NCBI RefSeq assembly: GCF_024195285.1
Contig: NZ_JALHBS010000048.1
Span: 1-64,000 of the forward strand
Direction: 5' to 3'
Source: Aurantimonas marianensis
GTDB lineage: Bacteria; Pseudomonadota; Alphaproteobacteria; Rhizobiales; Rhizobiaceae
DNA length: 64,000 nucleotides
Made by a program: the position numbers and the translations under genes. Of the stretch, positions 46,472 through 55,769 are shown piece by piece; position 1 is the first letter of the stretch; the number at the start of each line of letters is the position of its first letter. Below the pieces are notes generated by a model, which saw nothing but the letters and a program-made list of their open reading frames with translations, was not told the origin of the DNA and ran no database searches.

Positions 46472-48847
46472 TCAGCCACGGTCTCCGCCGGCGCTATCGA
46501 TGTCGCTGTCGCTGGGCGGAATCGGATGGCCCGCCGCGTCGGTGGAGCCGTAGTCCGAGCCGCTGGTCTCCTGCGTCGCTCGCCCCGCGTCGCTCGACCT
46601 GGGCCCCGCGTCGATCTGGCGCCTTCCCGGCGCGACCATCTCCTCGGCCGCTATGCGCACGGGCGGCGCCTTGCCGGCCCTGTCCTCTCCGAACCAGACC
46701 GTCATATGCGGGAACGGAATTTCAATGCCACGTTCGTCGGCAAGGCGCTTCACGATCTCGCGATAGGCGCGACCTACACCCCATTGGGTGCTTGGCTTGG
46801 TCATGACACGGGCACGCACGACGACAGCCGAATCGCCAAGCTCCTGTACACCCCACATGTCGAGATCACTGATCAGATTGGCACCGACCGAGCTTTCCTT
46901 CAGTTCCTCGAAGGCGTCGTGCATCATCTGCTTCACGTCCTCGACATTTTCCCGATACGCGACCCCGATATCGGCGACGTAATAGGCGAAATCCTTGGAG
47001 TAGTTGGCGACCTGATCGACCGACGAGAACGGGATGAGATACCAGGTTCCGTCGACGGTCCTGAGCCCGACCGAGCGCACGGTGAGCTGTTCGACGACGC
47101 CGGAAACACCATTTAATTCGACGATATCACCCTCGTTCATGGCATTCTGGATCTGGATGAAGGCGCCGGTGATGATGTCCTGCACAAACTTTTGGGCACC
47201 GAAACCGATCGCCAGACCGACGACACCCGCACCGGCGAGCAGCGGCGCGATATCAATGCCGATTTGCGACAGGACCAGCATCGACACGATCACCACCATG
47301 GTGATGGTGAAGGCGTTGCGAAACAGCGAGAGCAACGTGCGTTCCCGCGCGGTCGGAACCGAGCCGAAATTCGGATTCATCCGATATTCGATCCAGGACG
47401 AGACGCCGATATAGAAGGCCACGCCGATAGCCAGGATGACGCCGGCCCCGATGAGGCTGCCCATGACGCGCTGGCTCAGCAGGCCGCCCAAACCGAAGCG
47501 GAAGCTGAACAGATGCCACGACTCCAGTATGACCCCGAGAACGATGAGGACGACGACGACCCGAACCACGGTGAGCATTTTCGGGATGAACGCATTCACG
47601 CGCCTTTCCAGCAGCGGTATCCGCTCGCGCCAGCCCTGCGGGATCGGAATGCCTTTGGCGATTATCCGTGACAGGATGGAGACGATCAGTCCGCCTAACG
47701 CCATCGCGCCGATCGACTTGAGGGTCGCGGTGACGACGAAGCTCAGACCTGAATCAGGACTTTGCAGCCACACCACGAACAGCGCCAGCACGAAGCCGAT
47801 GGCCAGTATCCACCAGACCTGTCCGATGAACGCGTTGAAGCGCGCGCCGAAGCTCTTGTCGCCATGGTGCTTGGCGCGCTTCAGGCGTTCGCGGACGATG
47901 CCGCGGTTCTTCAGGATCAGGCCGACCGCGAGGAACAGCGACAACACTACGCCGATGAGCCGGGTGGCATCGGCTGCCGCCACGCTCGAAGACTGCTGCA
48001 CGATCGGGGCGACGAAGAGAAACGTGTAGCCGAGAATCGAGATCAGACGGGAAATCCAGAAGTACCAATAGCTCGCCTGGCGGTCTGAAAACGGTGTCAG
48101 GCGAAGCTTGGGATAGGTCGGGGCAACGAATGTCCCGAGCGCCACCTTGATCATCTCGATCAAAAGGAAACCATTGAGGAACAGGGCCTGATTGAGGCCC
48201 GGCCGACCGCCGAAGAAGATGGTTGCCGCCACGTAGCCGGCCGCCCAGCTACCGACGATCGATACCGCGTCTACAAGGGCGGAAAGAAGCAGAAGCAGCA
48301 ATTTGCGCACGGGGCCCGACTGCGAGGCTTCGGCCGCGAGCCGGCGAAAAATGGGCGTCTTCAGCAGACGGCTCGCAGCCAGGACAAGAAACACGACGAT
48401 GGCAACGAGACCGACCGGCAAGGTCGCCACAAGGACGTTCGGGAGGTCGATAGCACCAGCACCGGCCAGTATGGCGAGCGCCGAGCTTGCGCTTTGCCGC
48501 AGATTTCCCCAGGTCTCGGCGACACCGCCGATGAGGGCCCGGGTGGATGCGGCGATCTCTCCGGGCAACGTTCCGATGACCGGCGCTCCGCCAGGCTGGG
48601 CGGCGCCATTCGTGCCCTCGGCTTCTGGCGCCTTGTAGGCCGCGGCTTTCAGTGATTCGACGAGTTTGGCGCGAGTCTCGTCGTTCTCCAGGATTTTGAT
48701 CAGATCATCGAGATTGGCTGTATCGCCGGATCCGGCGGTCGCCGACGTGGTGCTGGAAAGCCCGGGAATCTGCGCCGCGCTGGTCCCGGCCCATAACCCG
48801 AAGCCAAGAAACAGTAAGGTGACGGCAAACGTCGTAAGTCGTTGCAT
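46472..48847 (-). CDS. MscS-family mechanosensitive ion channel with N-terminal extension
   Basis: A 791-residue inner-membrane protein. A signal peptide (MQRLTTFAVTLLFLGFGLWA then GTSAAQ) leads to a ~120-residue periplasmic segment, then about eight extra helices, then the MscS core. The core pore helix and β-domain read LLAGAGVVGLAIGFGAQKFVQDIITGAFIQIQNAMNEGDIVELNG with the lining Gly/Ala pattern, followed by GVVEQLTVRSVGLRTVDGTWYLIPFSSVDQVANYSKDF. The C-terminal tail is acidic and disordered. Such long MscS proteins (MscK/YbdG-like) release solutes on osmotic downshock. It sits between tig and clpP, which are usually neighbours. Confidence 0.88.
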   Translation of the reverse strand: MQRLTTFAVTLLFLGFGLWAGTSAAQIPGLSSTTSATAGSGDTANLDDLIKILENDETRAKLVESLKAAAYKAPEAEGTNGAAQPGGAPVIGTLPGEIAASTRALIGGVAETWGNLRQSASSALAILAGAGAIDLPNVLVATLPVGLVAIVVFLVLAASRLLKTPIFRRLAAEASQSGPVRKLLLLLLSALVDAVSIVGSWAAGYVAATIFFGGRPGLNQALFLNGFLLIEMIKVALGTFVAPTYPKLRLTPFSDRQASYWYFWISRLISILGYTFLFVAPIVQQSSSVAAADATRLIGVVLSLFLAVGLILKNRGIVRERLKRAKHHGDKSFGARFNAFIGQVWWILAIGFVLALFVVWLQSPDSGLSFVVTATLKSIGAMALGGLIVSILSRIIAKGIPIPQGWRERIPLLERRVNAFIPKMLTVVRVVVVLIVLGVILESWHLFSFRFGLGGLLSQRVMGSLIGAGVILAIGVAFYIGVSSWIEYRMNPNFGSVPTARERTLLSLFRNAFTITMVVIVSMLVLSQIGIDIAPLLAGAGVVGLAIGFGAQKFVQDIITGAFIQIQNAMNEGDIVELNGVSGVVEQLTVRSVGLRTVDGTWYLIPFSSVDQVANYSKDFAYYVADIGVAYRENVEDVKQMMHDAFEELKESSVGANLISDLDMWGVQELGDSAVVVRARVMTKPSTQWGVGRAYREIVKRLADERGIEIPFPHMTVWFGEDRAGKAPPVRIAAEEMVAPGRRQIDAGPRSSDAGRATQETSGSDYGSTDAAGHPIPPSDSDIDSAGGDRG

Positions 48848-48957
48848 ACCGGAAATAGCCTGTGTCGTTTGGCGTGAGCTGACGCCTTCCGCTCTCGAGC
48901 CCGATCTATCGACCTGGGCTTTGACGAGACTGAGGCCCAAGACCGACAGCGCCACGC

Positions 48958-48984
48958 AAAAAGGGGCCGGCTTTCGCCGACCCC
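48958..48984 (-). terminator. Rho-independent terminator of tig
   Basis: On the minus strand GGGGTCGGC-GAAA-GCCGGCCCC is followed by TTTTT, 33 bases past the tig stop. The GNRA-type loop makes it very stable. It isolates tig from the MscS gene. Confidence 0.92.
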
Positions 48985-49016
48985 ACGTTACATTTCGCTT
49001 CACAAAATAGCGCGCA

Positions 49017-50381
49017 TCAGGAGGCGAGCGCCGCTTCCTTGTCATTATCGTCCTCGGCCATCAGATCTTCCTTGCTGACGGTCTTGTCGGTGACGTCGAC
49101 CTCGGCAAGGAGGTGATCGACGACCTTCTCCTCATAGAGCGGCGCTCTGAGGCTTGCCACGGCGTCCGGCGTCTTCTGGAAGTACTCGTAGACCTCCTGC
49201 TCCTGTCCGGGGTAGCGGCGAACCTGCTCGAACATAGCGCGCTGCAGCTCCTCGTCGGTGATCTGCACGCCAGCCTTTTCGCCGATTTCCGACAAGACCA
49301 GGCCAAGCCGGACCCGACGTTCGGCCAGGCGACGGTACTCGGCCTTAGCGTCCTCCTCTGTCGTGTCCTCGTCCTCGAAGCTCTTGCCGTTCTGCTTCAG
49401 CTCGTTTTCGACCTGGGTCCAGATATTGGTGAACTCGGCTTCGACGAGCTTCTCCGGTAAGGCGAAGTCATAGGTTTCGTCGAGCGCATCGAGCAGCTGC
49501 CGCTTGACCTTCTGGCGTGTGGCAAGGCCGTACTGGCTTTCGATCTGCTCGCGCACGACCGTCCGCAGCCGCTCGAGCGATTCGAGCCCCAGTTTCTTGG
49601 CCATCTCGTCGTCGATCGCCGTCTCGACCGGCGCCGAGACCTCCTTGACAGTGACGTCGAAGGTGGCGGCCTTGCCGGCGAGATGGGCGGCGCCGTAATC
49701 CTCGGGGAATGTCAGCTCGACCGTCTTCTCGTCGCCCGCCTTGACGCCGACGAGCTGCTGCTCGAAGCCGGGAATGAACTGGTTGGAGCCCAGCACCAGA
49801 TTGGAATCGGTGGCCGCACCGCCGTCGAAGGCTTCGCCGTCGATCTTGCCGACGAAGTCCATGGTGACACGATCGCCGTCCTTGGCCTTGCCCTTCTTGG
49901 GCTCGTAGGTCCTGGCGTTCTCCGCGATCCGCTTGACCTGTTCGTCGATCTCCTCGTCGGAAACCTCGACGACCGGGCGCTCGATCTTGATGCCCGTGGT
50001 GTCCTTGAGCTCGATTGCCGGGAGCGTCTCGTAGGCGAGCGTGAACTTGAAGTCCGACTGGCCGCTCAGAACCTTCTCCGCCTCGCCCTCGTCCTCGGTC
50101 ATCCCGATCTCGGGCTGCATGGCGGAACGCTCGTTGCGCTCGGCGATGACCGTGCGAGGCGTTTCCGTCAGGATCTGGTTGACGATCTCGGCCATCATCG
50201 ACTTGCCGTACATCTTGCGAAGATGTGCGACGGGGACCTTGCCCGGCCGGAAACCCTTCAGCCGCACCTGGTCCTTGGCCTCGTAGAGCCGTGTCTGGAG
50301 GCGCGCTTCAAGATCCGAGGCGGGCACGACGATCTCGATCTCGCGCTTCAGCCCCTCGGCCTTGGTCTCCGTTACCTGCAT
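49017..50381 (-). CDS. tig: Trigger factor
   Basis: A 454-residue ribosome-bound chaperone and peptidyl-prolyl isomerase. The ribosome-docking signature is [20 protein letters not shown] near residue 42. The FKBP domain is [27 protein letters not shown] to [29 protein letters not shown] (about 160-240). The C-terminal helical arms follow. The tail is acidic ([12 protein letters not shown]). Gene order tig, clpP, clpX, lon, hup follows the common proteobacterial arrangement, with the MscS gene inserted. Confidence 0.97.
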   Translation of the reverse strand: MQVTETKAEGLKREIEIVVPASDLEARLQTRLYEAKDQVRLKGFRPGKVPVAHLRKMYGKSMMAEIVNQILTETPRTVIAERNERSAMQPEIGMTEDEGEAEKVLSGQSDFKFTLAYETLPAIELKDTTGIKIERPVVEVSDEEIDEQVKRIAENARTYEPKKGKAKDGDRVTMDFVGKIDGEAFDGGAATDSNLVLGSNQFIPGFEQQLVGVKAGDEKTVELTFPEDYGAAHLAGKAATFDVTVKEVSAPVETAIDDEMAKKLGLESLERLRTVVREQIESQYGLATRQKVKRQLLDALDETYDFALPEKLVEAEFTNIWTQVENELKQNGKSFEDEDTTEEDAKAEYRRLAERRVRLGLVLSEIGEKAGVQITDEELQRAMFEQVRRYPGQEQEVYEYFQKTPDAVASLRAPLYEEKVVDHLLAEVDVTDKTVSKEDLMAEDDNDKEAALAS

Positions 50382-50458
50382 TCTCGATACCTTCTTGATC
50401 TTGCCAGGGCCGACCTGTGCCGACCGAGCCCGTTATGAATTCCTTGAAAGCGCCCGAA

Positions 50459-50543
50459 TGGTGCGGGTGGAGGGACTTGAACCCCCATGCCTCTCGGCGC
50501 TTGGACCTAAACCAAGTGCGTCTGCCAATTCCGCCACACCCGC
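50459..50543 (-). tRNA. tRNA-Leu (anticodon TAG)
   Basis: The minus strand gives GCGGGTG/CACCCGC acceptor, D-arm, anticodon arm CTTGG-TTTAGGT-CCAAG with anticodon TAG, a long variable arm (GCGCCGAGAGGCAT), a TTCAAGT T-loop, discriminator A and encoded CCA. The 85-base length and long variable arm fit tRNA-Leu. Confidence 0.95.
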
Positions 50544-50964
50544 ATGGTGCGCCGAACAATGGGCGACGCGAGGCGCGCGCCTCTATATCACCGGCATTCC
50601 GGCCACGAAAGGGCAAATTTGGCTTGAATCGGCCGTGCGCCCTGTTTGGAGAAGACCAGCGCCGACCGACGCCGATTGAGGACCGACGCGGCCTGATGCC
50701 TCACACGATGCTTAACCGCAGCTTAACGAAACGCTCACGCAGCACGCCTCGCAGAGCCCGAATGTCCCGATCCTCTCATCAACATATTGATTTCGCTCGT
50801 GTTGCGCCATATTTTTGTTGCGTTGCACAAATTGCAAAGCTGCCATGCGTTTGGACGGCTGGCATCCTTCGATCCGGCCGCCTAACTTCCTGGTCAACGA
50901 GGCGACGCTGAGGGATCAACCGGGCCGCTTCAATCGATTAAAGTCAGACAACCAGGTGAAGACA
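50544..50964. other. 421-base gap upstream of the DUF1127 gene
   Basis: No gene is recognised. It should hold the promoter of the DUF1127-small RNA transcript. A perfect TTGCA-CAAAT-TGCAA palindrome lies at 50823-50837 in an AT-rich stretch. A clear RpoH-type promoter was looked for by eye but not found. Confidence 0.5.
50823..50837. promoter_or_regulatory. Palindrome TTGCA-CAAAT-TGCAA
   Basis: A perfect 5-5-5 inverted repeat 128 bases before the DUF1127 start, in an AT-rich island of an otherwise GC-rich gap. It could bind a dimeric regulator that controls the small RNA operon; the regulator is unknown. Confidence 0.4.
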
Positions 50965-51108
50965 ATGAACATCGTCCGCTCTTACAACAACTGGCGCCGC
51001 TACCGCGAGACGGTCAACGAATTGAGCCGTCTGTCGCAGCGCGAACTCACCGGCTTCGGCATCGCCCGCGGCGACATCAGCGCGATCGCTCGCCGCACGG
51101 TCGGCTGA
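50965..51108 (+). CDS. DUF1127 small arginine-rich protein
   Basis: A 47-residue basic protein: MNIVRSYNNWRRYRETVNEL then SRLSQRELTGFGIARGDISA and IARRTVG. The pattern 'RR..TV.EL..LS.REL.D.GI.R.DI' defines DUF1127. AGGTGAAG sits just before the ATG. In Rhodobacter sphaeroides a DUF1127 gene (RSP_6037, CcaF1) is cotranscribed with the CcsR 'cuckoo' small RNAs and its product binds RNA. The same layout is seen here, with three such RNA units directly downstream. The protein is therefore likely an RNA-binding partner or leader of that transcript, by analogy. Confidence 0.88.
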   Translation: MNIVRSYNNWRRYRETVNELSRLSQRELTGFGIARGDISAIARRTVG

Positions 51109-51128
51109 ACGGCCACCTGACCCATTCG

Positions 51129-51244
51129 GTTTCGCGACGGCCCATCCTCCTCCCAGGGCCTAGCGGATAAAGGTCCGCCCATCTTCCTCCCAGAATGGGG
51201 CGGATCTTTCAAAGACGCCCGCCGGGTCCTCCCCCCGGCGGGCG
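51129..51244 (+). ncRNA. Cuckoo-type (CcsR-like) small RNA unit 1
   Basis: It begins with the shared GTTTCGC box at 51129, then hairpin GGCCC-[ATCCTCCTCCCA]-GGGCC (51139-51160), a second hairpin with TCTTCCTCCC loop (51172-51205) and a terminator-like hairpin CGCCCGCCGGG-[TCCTCCC]-CCCGGCGGGCG (51216-51244). CCTCCTCCC loops are the hallmark of cuckoo RNAs. The loop is complementary to Shine-Dalgarno-like sequences. Confidence 0.8.
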
Positions 51245-51258
51245 CCATAAAGATCAAA

Positions 51259-51370
51259 GTTTCGCCGAGGGTTGTTCCTCCCAGACCCCGAGGCGGACAA
51301 GTGCCCGCGCATCCTCCTCCCAGCGCGGGCATCTCTCGGTCGGCCGTCGGGTCCTCCCCCCGGCGGCCGA
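51259..51370 (+). ncRNA. Cuckoo-type (CcsR-like) small RNA unit 2
   Basis: Same plan as unit 1: GTTTCGC box, an imperfect hairpin with a TTCCTCCC loop (51263-51295), a perfect nine-pair hairpin TGCCCGCGC-[ATCCTCCTCCCA]-GCGCGGGCA (51302-51331) and a GC-rich closing hairpin with TCCTCCC loop (51340-51370). Stem sequences differ from unit 1 but pairing is kept, which is covariation in place of sequence conservation. Confidence 0.82.
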
Positions 51371-51380
51371 TGAGAGGGAA

Positions 51381-51492
51381 GTTTCGCTGAAGGTCCACCT
51401 CCTCCCGGGCCGGATGCGGATTGTAGCCTGCGCATCCTCCTCCCAGCGCAGGTACGTTTGAAACCCGTCGGGTCCTCCCCCCGGCGGGTTTC
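51381..51492 (+). ncRNA. Cuckoo-type (CcsR-like) small RNA unit 3
   Basis: GTTTCGC box, hairpin GGTCC-[ACCTCCTCCC]-GGGCC (51392-51411), hairpin CCTGCGC-[ATCCTCCTCCCA]-GCGCAGG (51427-51452) and closing hairpin GAAACCCGTCGGG-[TCCTCCC]-CCCGGCGGGTTTC (51460-51492). The last hairpin has the longest stem and probably ends the transcript before trmFO. Confidence 0.82.
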
Positions 51493-51591
51493 GTCGTTTC
51501 CGGGCGTGGTGGGCGCCTTTATTGTCGTCCAATGCTCTCGACGCGCATCCGACCCTTTCGGGATGGCGCACCGGCTGCTAGAATCTTTTCC

Positions 51592-53013
51592 ATGTCGAAC
51601 AAACCCATTCATGTCGTCGGCGGCGGGCTCGCCGGCTCCGAGGCCGCGTGGCAGATCGCCGAGCGCGGCATCGCAGTGGTGCTCCACGAAATGCGGCCCG
51701 TGCGCGGTACCGACGCACACCAGACGGATCGCTTCGCGGAACTGGTGTGCTCGAACTCATTTCGCTCGGATGACAGCGAAACCAATGCCGTCGGCGTCCT
51801 GCACGCGGAAATGCGGCTGGCGAACTCGCTGATCATGCGCGCGGCCGACGCCCATCAGGTGCCGGCCGGCAGCGCGCTCGCCGTCGACCGTGAAGGGTTC
51901 GCGCAGGCCGTCACGACGGCGATCGAGGACCATCCTCTGATCCGGATCGAACGCGGCGAAGTCGAAGGTTTGCCGCCCGAGGAATGGGGCCCCAGCATCG
52001 TCGCCACCGGTCCGCTGACAGCGCCCGCCCTGGCCGAGTCCATTCGCGCCGCGACGGGATCGGATGCGCTGGCCTTCTTCGACGCGATCGCGCCGATCGT
52101 CCATTTCGATTCGATCGATCTGGACAAAGCCTGGTTCCAGTCGCGCTACGACAAGGTCGGCCCCGGCGGCACCGGCAAGGACTACATCAACTGCCCGCTC
52201 GACAAGGAAACCTACGAGCGCTTCGTGGCGGCGCTCATCGAGGGTGACCGCACCGAGTTCAAGGAATGGGAAGGCACGCCCTATTTCGACGGTTGTCTGC
52301 CGATCGAGGTGATGGCGGAGCGAGGCCCCGAGACACTTCGCCATGGCCCGATGAAGCCGATGGGTCTGACCAACGCCCACGAGCCCGACATCAAGCCCTA
52401 TGCGGTCGTGCAGCTGCGCCAGGACAATGCCCTCGGCACGCTCTATAATATCGTCGGTTTCCAGACGAAGCTGAAATACGGCGCCCAGGGTGATATCTTC
52501 CGAATGATTCCGGGCCTCGAAAACGCCGAGTTCGCCCGACTGGGGGGCCTGCACCGCAACACCTATCTCAACTCGCCGGTGCTGCTCGATGCGACGCTGC
52601 GGCTCAAGGCCTTGCCGCATGTGCGCTTCGCCGGCCAGATCACCGGCTGCGAGGGTTACGTCGAATCGGCTGCGGTCGGCCTGATGACCGGGCGTTTCGC
52701 GGCCGCCGAGCGGCTCGGCGAGACATTGACCCCACCGCCGCAGACGACGGCGATGGGCGCGCTCGTCGCTCACATCACCGGCGGTCATCTGGCTCACGAA
52801 GAAGACGGCGGCAAGCGTTCGTTCCAGCCGATGAACGTTAATTTCGGCCTGTTCCCGCCGCTCGACCCCGGAACGATCCGGAAACCGGAAGGCCAGAAGC
52901 GATTTCGCGGCAAGGAAAAGGCGATCGCCAAGAAGAAGGCGATGTCAGCGCGTGCCCTCGCCGACTATGCCGCCTGGCTCGGGCTCGATCCGGTCGCCGC
53001 CGCCGCCGAGTGA
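51592..53013 (+). CDS. trmFO: Folate-dependent tRNA (uracil-54-C5) methyltransferase TrmFO
   Basis: A 473-residue flavoprotein that makes ribothymidine at tRNA position 54 using methylene-tetrahydrofolate. The FAD dinucleotide motif is [21 protein letters not shown] at residues 5-25. [14 protein letters not shown] holds the conserved cysteine near residue 51, and [12 protein letters not shown] has a second. [20 protein letters not shown] and [10 protein letters not shown] are also typical. The start at 51592 gives the family N-terminus; the extra frame to 51532 is not conserved. The last 69 bases overlap the convergent DUF4153 gene. Confidence 0.95.
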   Translation: MSNKPIHVVGGGLAGSEAAWQIAERGIAVVLHEMRPVRGTDAHQTDRFAELVCSNSFRSDDSETNAVGVLHAEMRLANSLIMRAADAHQVPAGSALAVDREGFAQAVTTAIEDHPLIRIERGEVEGLPPEEWGPSIVATGPLTAPALAESIRAATGSDALAFFDAIAPIVHFDSIDLDKAWFQSRYDKVGPGGTGKDYINCPLDKETYERFVAALIEGDRTEFKEWEGTPYFDGCLPIEVMAERGPETLRHGPMKPMGLTNAHEPDIKPYAVVQLRQDNALGTLYNIVGFQTKLKYGAQGDIFRMIPGLENAEFARLGGLHRNTYLNSPVLLDATLRLKALPHVRFAGQITGCEGYVESAAVGLMTGRFAAAERLGETLTPPPQTTAMGALVAHITGGHLAHEEDGGKRSFQPMNVNFGLFPPLDPGTIRKPEGQKRFRGKEKAIAKKKAMSARALADYAAWLGLDPVAAAAE

Positions 53014-54900
53014 CGTTTTCGCCGCGGCGCCAGCAGGCACTTCGACCGCTTCGGCCTGCCAGTCGGCGGCCCGGTAATAGAGCGCCAGGGTCGCCGAGAG
53101 GATCGCCCCGGTGTCGCGGGACAGCGACAATTGGCGCAGCGCCAGCCGGATTCGACGCCCGCTTGCGCTCGTGACATCGACGATCGGCGGCGCCAACCGA
53201 TAAGGGTCGGTGGTAAAGACGGTTTCGGGCAGCGCGGCGATCGCATCCGCCAGATCGACGCGATCCGCGACGGCGCCGATCCGGATCGTGAGTTCCGAGC
53301 CCGAAATCGCGAGCGCGACGTCGCCTGGTCGCGCCGGCATCACGCGTTTTGCTCCGCCGACGCCCTCGGTGACCGCTACAGCGCGTTCCAGCACCGCGCG
53401 ATCGAAGCCGGCGAGATCGACGGCAGCCCCGGCGTTGGCGGCGAAGCTGCGAACCTCGCTCAGTGGCGACGGAGCAGCCAAGCCTAACTCGGCGAAGACC
53501 ATATTCATTTCCGTGCCGGGGCTGCCGCGCTTTGCCTCGGCGTAGCGCGCCGCTGCCCCGGGATCGAGAAAGGGCAGAATTCGGTCGAGTTCGCCGGCCT
53601 CTTCCAGCGCATAAAGACGCGAGCGCAACCGGACCTGTGCATTCGCGGGGCGATCGGCTGCGGGGATTCCGGACCCGACCATTCCGTCGCTCCAGCCGAA
53701 TTCGGTCACGATCAGGCTGGTCTGACTTCGCCCTACCGTGCTCGCCGCGCCCCAGGGTCCGAACGAGGACAGTGCCAGCAGCATGATCGGAACCGACGCC
53801 ATCCACCGGATATCGCCGCGCGTGCGGGGTACGGCCTCCAGGCCAACCACGATCGCCGCCGCAACCGCGGCAAGAGCCAGATAGTAGCGCTCCAGCGTCA
53901 CGCCCTCGGCCAGGATCCGCAGCGAGACGGCATAAAAGAGGAATGCGAGGGGGACGAGCAACGCCAACGCCCAGATCCGCGCCAACAGACGCGTCGGCCA
54001 TGCCCCGCCCGCAATGAAGGGATCGCTTGCGATCCGCAGCGACAGCAGGAGGAATGCAAACGTGGCGACGATCCAGCCAATCTCGTTTTTCGGCACCTCC
54101 CCCGTGACGAGGATTTTCGCGGCGTAGAGATGCAGCACGATCGCGGTAGCCAACACCAGCGGTGCCGCCACCCAGTCGACCAGGATCCGCACACCGGCAA
54201 TCAGCCGGTCATCGCCAGTGATCGCGATCGTTTCGTCGAAGTCACGCGGGATGCGCCCAAGGGAAAACAGCGGTCCGATCAGGGCGAAGGCGGTCACATA
54301 GATGTGCTCGTAGGCGTCATTCGGCAGTCCGACATCGAGCAGAAACCGAATCATTTCCAGAATTGCGGACAGGCCGAGCACGAAAAGCAGCACCGACAGA
54401 AACGCCAGCGCGACGCCGACGATGGTCCCCAGGGAGAAGACCCAGAAGCGGCACGCGTCGTGCCGTCCGATATAAGGTGCCAGCGGAACGGCAAGAGTTG
54501 CGGCGAGGATCAAGGGTGGCGCGGTGACACCAAGGTCAGGCCCGAACCAGATCACGAGTCCGACGATCAATGCGGCCGCGATCGGCGAGACAACCCGTAC
54601 TGACACGGGCAAGCGCCGTGTCTCGGCGAAGATCGCCGCAACGACGGAACTCGCAGCCGCCCCGTAAAGTGCGGCGAGGAGCCAGACGAAATCGGCTTCG
54701 TTCGGCACATAGATGTTCCGAACGGCGAGGTTGGAGACAATTGCGATCGCGACGACCAACAGCGTCGCGACCGGGAAGCGAAGGGCCGCGGAGCCGGCCC
54801 CTTCCGCGAGCGATTGCGTGAATCGGCCGAACCGGCCCGGGACGCGTTTCAATCTGCCGATCATGACGATCCCCGTTGCGTCCCAGTCGCCCGTTTCCAT
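52945..54900 (-). CDS. DUF4153 family membrane protein
   Basis: A 651-residue protein with about a dozen membrane helices in the first 380 residues and a soluble periplasmic or cytosolic C-terminal half. The '[23 protein letters not shown]' stretch, the GRIPRDFDE loop and [16 protein letters not shown] are features of DUF4153. The function of the family is unknown. The last 23 codons overlap the 3' end of trmFO on the other strand. ATG at 54864 (MIGRLKRVP) is an alternative start. Confidence 0.82.
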   Translation of the reverse strand: METGDWDATGIVMIGRLKRVPGRFGRFTQSLAEGAGSAALRFPVATLLVVAIAIVSNLAVRNIYVPNEADFVWLLAALYGAAASSVVAAIFAETRRLPVSVRVVSPIAAALIVGLVIWFGPDLGVTAPPLILAATLAVPLAPYIGRHDACRFWVFSLGTIVGVALAFLSVLLFVLGLSAILEMIRFLLDVGLPNDAYEHIYVTAFALIGPLFSLGRIPRDFDETIAITGDDRLIAGVRILVDWVAAPLVLATAIVLHLYAAKILVTGEVPKNEIGWIVATFAFLLLSLRIASDPFIAGGAWPTRLLARIWALALLVPLAFLFYAVSLRILAEGVTLERYYLALAAVAAAIVVGLEAVPRTRGDIRWMASVPIMLLALSSFGPWGAASTVGRSQTSLIVTEFGWSDGMVGSGIPAADRPANAQVRLRSRLYALEEAGELDRILPFLDPGAAARYAEAKRGSPGTEMNMVFAELGLAAPSPLSEVRSFAANAGAAVDLAGFDRAVLERAVAVTEGVGGAKRVMPARPGDVALAISGSELTIRIGAVADRVDLADAIAALPETVFTTDPYRLAPPIVDVTSASGRRIRLALRQLSLSRDTGAILSATLALYYRAADWQAEAVEVPAGAAAKTSLGGGGDRIEPEPGGIVGEGTR

Positions 54901-54932
54901 ATTGCAACGGACCGGACAACCGTCTCACGCGA

Positions 54933-55763
54933 TCAGATACGCATCGTCCGCCAGCAGAGAAAGGTCTTTCTCAGCGGGCCGATCCCGACAGGTGTATCAA
55001 GCGCCGCGAGCCCCGCCTGTTCGATCCGGTCGAGATACGAAGCCGCCAGCGCCGCTGGCAGGAAGGCAGGGCGGACCGCTCGTGGCATGTCCGCCAGATC
55101 TTGCCGCCAAGCGCGATCATGGTCACGACCGAAGGCGACCATTGCGGCCAGGGCCCGACTTGATGGTTCGTCCTCGCCCGCGACGAGATCGCCGGCCGTG
55201 CATCCCGCCGCCGCCAGCAGATCGGCCGGAAGATAGACCTGTCCCCGCGCACGATGCACCGGCAGCGACCGCAGGACGCCCGCGACCATCGTTGCGACGC
55301 CGGCATGGCCCGCGGCGTCGCTGAAACGATCCGCCTCGCCCCGCGACAGGATCATCGCCGCCAGCATGATCAGCGTCGAAGCGGTTTCGCCGGCATAGGC
55401 CTCGAACGCCTCGCGCGACGGCATCGGGTCGTCATAGAGATCGAAAATCCGGGCATCGAGCAGGCGATCGAAGGCGGAACGGGGCAATTGGTGGCGCTCG
55501 ATCGTCTCCGACAGGGCCGCCGCGACCGGGTGTGCGGCCGCACCCTCGCCGTCTCCCGACAGAACATCCCGCCACCATTGCAGCCGAATCTCGCCCGGCA
55601 TCGGCTGACTGACCTTATCGCGAATCCGGGCGATCTCGACATCGAAGGCATAGAGCGCCGCGAGGCCCGACCGCTTGTCGGCCGGAGCGAAGGCCAGCGA
55701 GATCGCCCGGTCGCGGTCCTCCGCCTCGACCAGGCGGATGCATTCGTCGGTGCTCTCGCTCAT
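54933..55763 (-). CDS. Squalene/phytoene synthase-fold protein, NDUFAF6-like
   Basis: A 276-residue protein with the trans-isoprenyl-synthase fold. It opens with CIRLVEAEDRDRAISLAFAPADKRSGLAALYAFDVEIARIRD and has IRLQWWRDVLSGDGEG, FDLYDDPMPSREAFEAYAGETASTLIMLAA and GVLRSLPVHRARGQVYLPADLL. The DxxxD metal motifs of true synthases are incomplete (FDLYDDP in place of the usual D..DD). No carotenoid or hopanoid genes are nearby. The set resembles NDUFAF6, a complex I assembly factor, and it is seven bases from an NDUFAF3-like gene. The call of an assembly role is inferred from this pairing. Confidence 0.75.
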   Translation of the reverse strand: MSESTDECIRLVEAEDRDRAISLAFAPADKRSGLAALYAFDVEIARIRDKVSQPMPGEIRLQWWRDVLSGDGEGAAAHPVAAALSETIERHQLPRSAFDRLLDARIFDLYDDPMPSREAFEAYAGETASTLIMLAAMILSRGEADRFSDAAGHAGVATMVAGVLRSLPVHRARGQVYLPADLLAAAGCTAGDLVAGEDEPSSRALAAMVAFGRDHDRAWRQDLADMPRAVRPAFLPAALAASYLDRIEQAGLAALDTPVGIGPLRKTFLCWRTMRI

Positions 55764-55769
55764 TCGAGA

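Noticed and set aside
51195-51461. Short open frames within the CCTCCTCCC repeat region
   Set aside because: They follow the repeat hairpins, have low-complexity Arg/Pro/Ser composition and no ribosome binding site.
51139-51492. CRISPR-like appearance of repeated CCTCCTCCC blocks
   Set aside because: The repeats are loops of hairpins with different stems, spacing is uneven, and no cas gene or unique spacers are present. The pattern fits cuckoo small RNAs.
54933-55763. Carotenoid or hopanoid biosynthesis gene (phytoene/squalene synthase)
   Set aside because: No crtI, hpn or shc gene is near, the metal-binding aspartate motifs are incomplete, and the neighbour is an NDUFAF3-like gene; an NDUFAF6-like role fits better.
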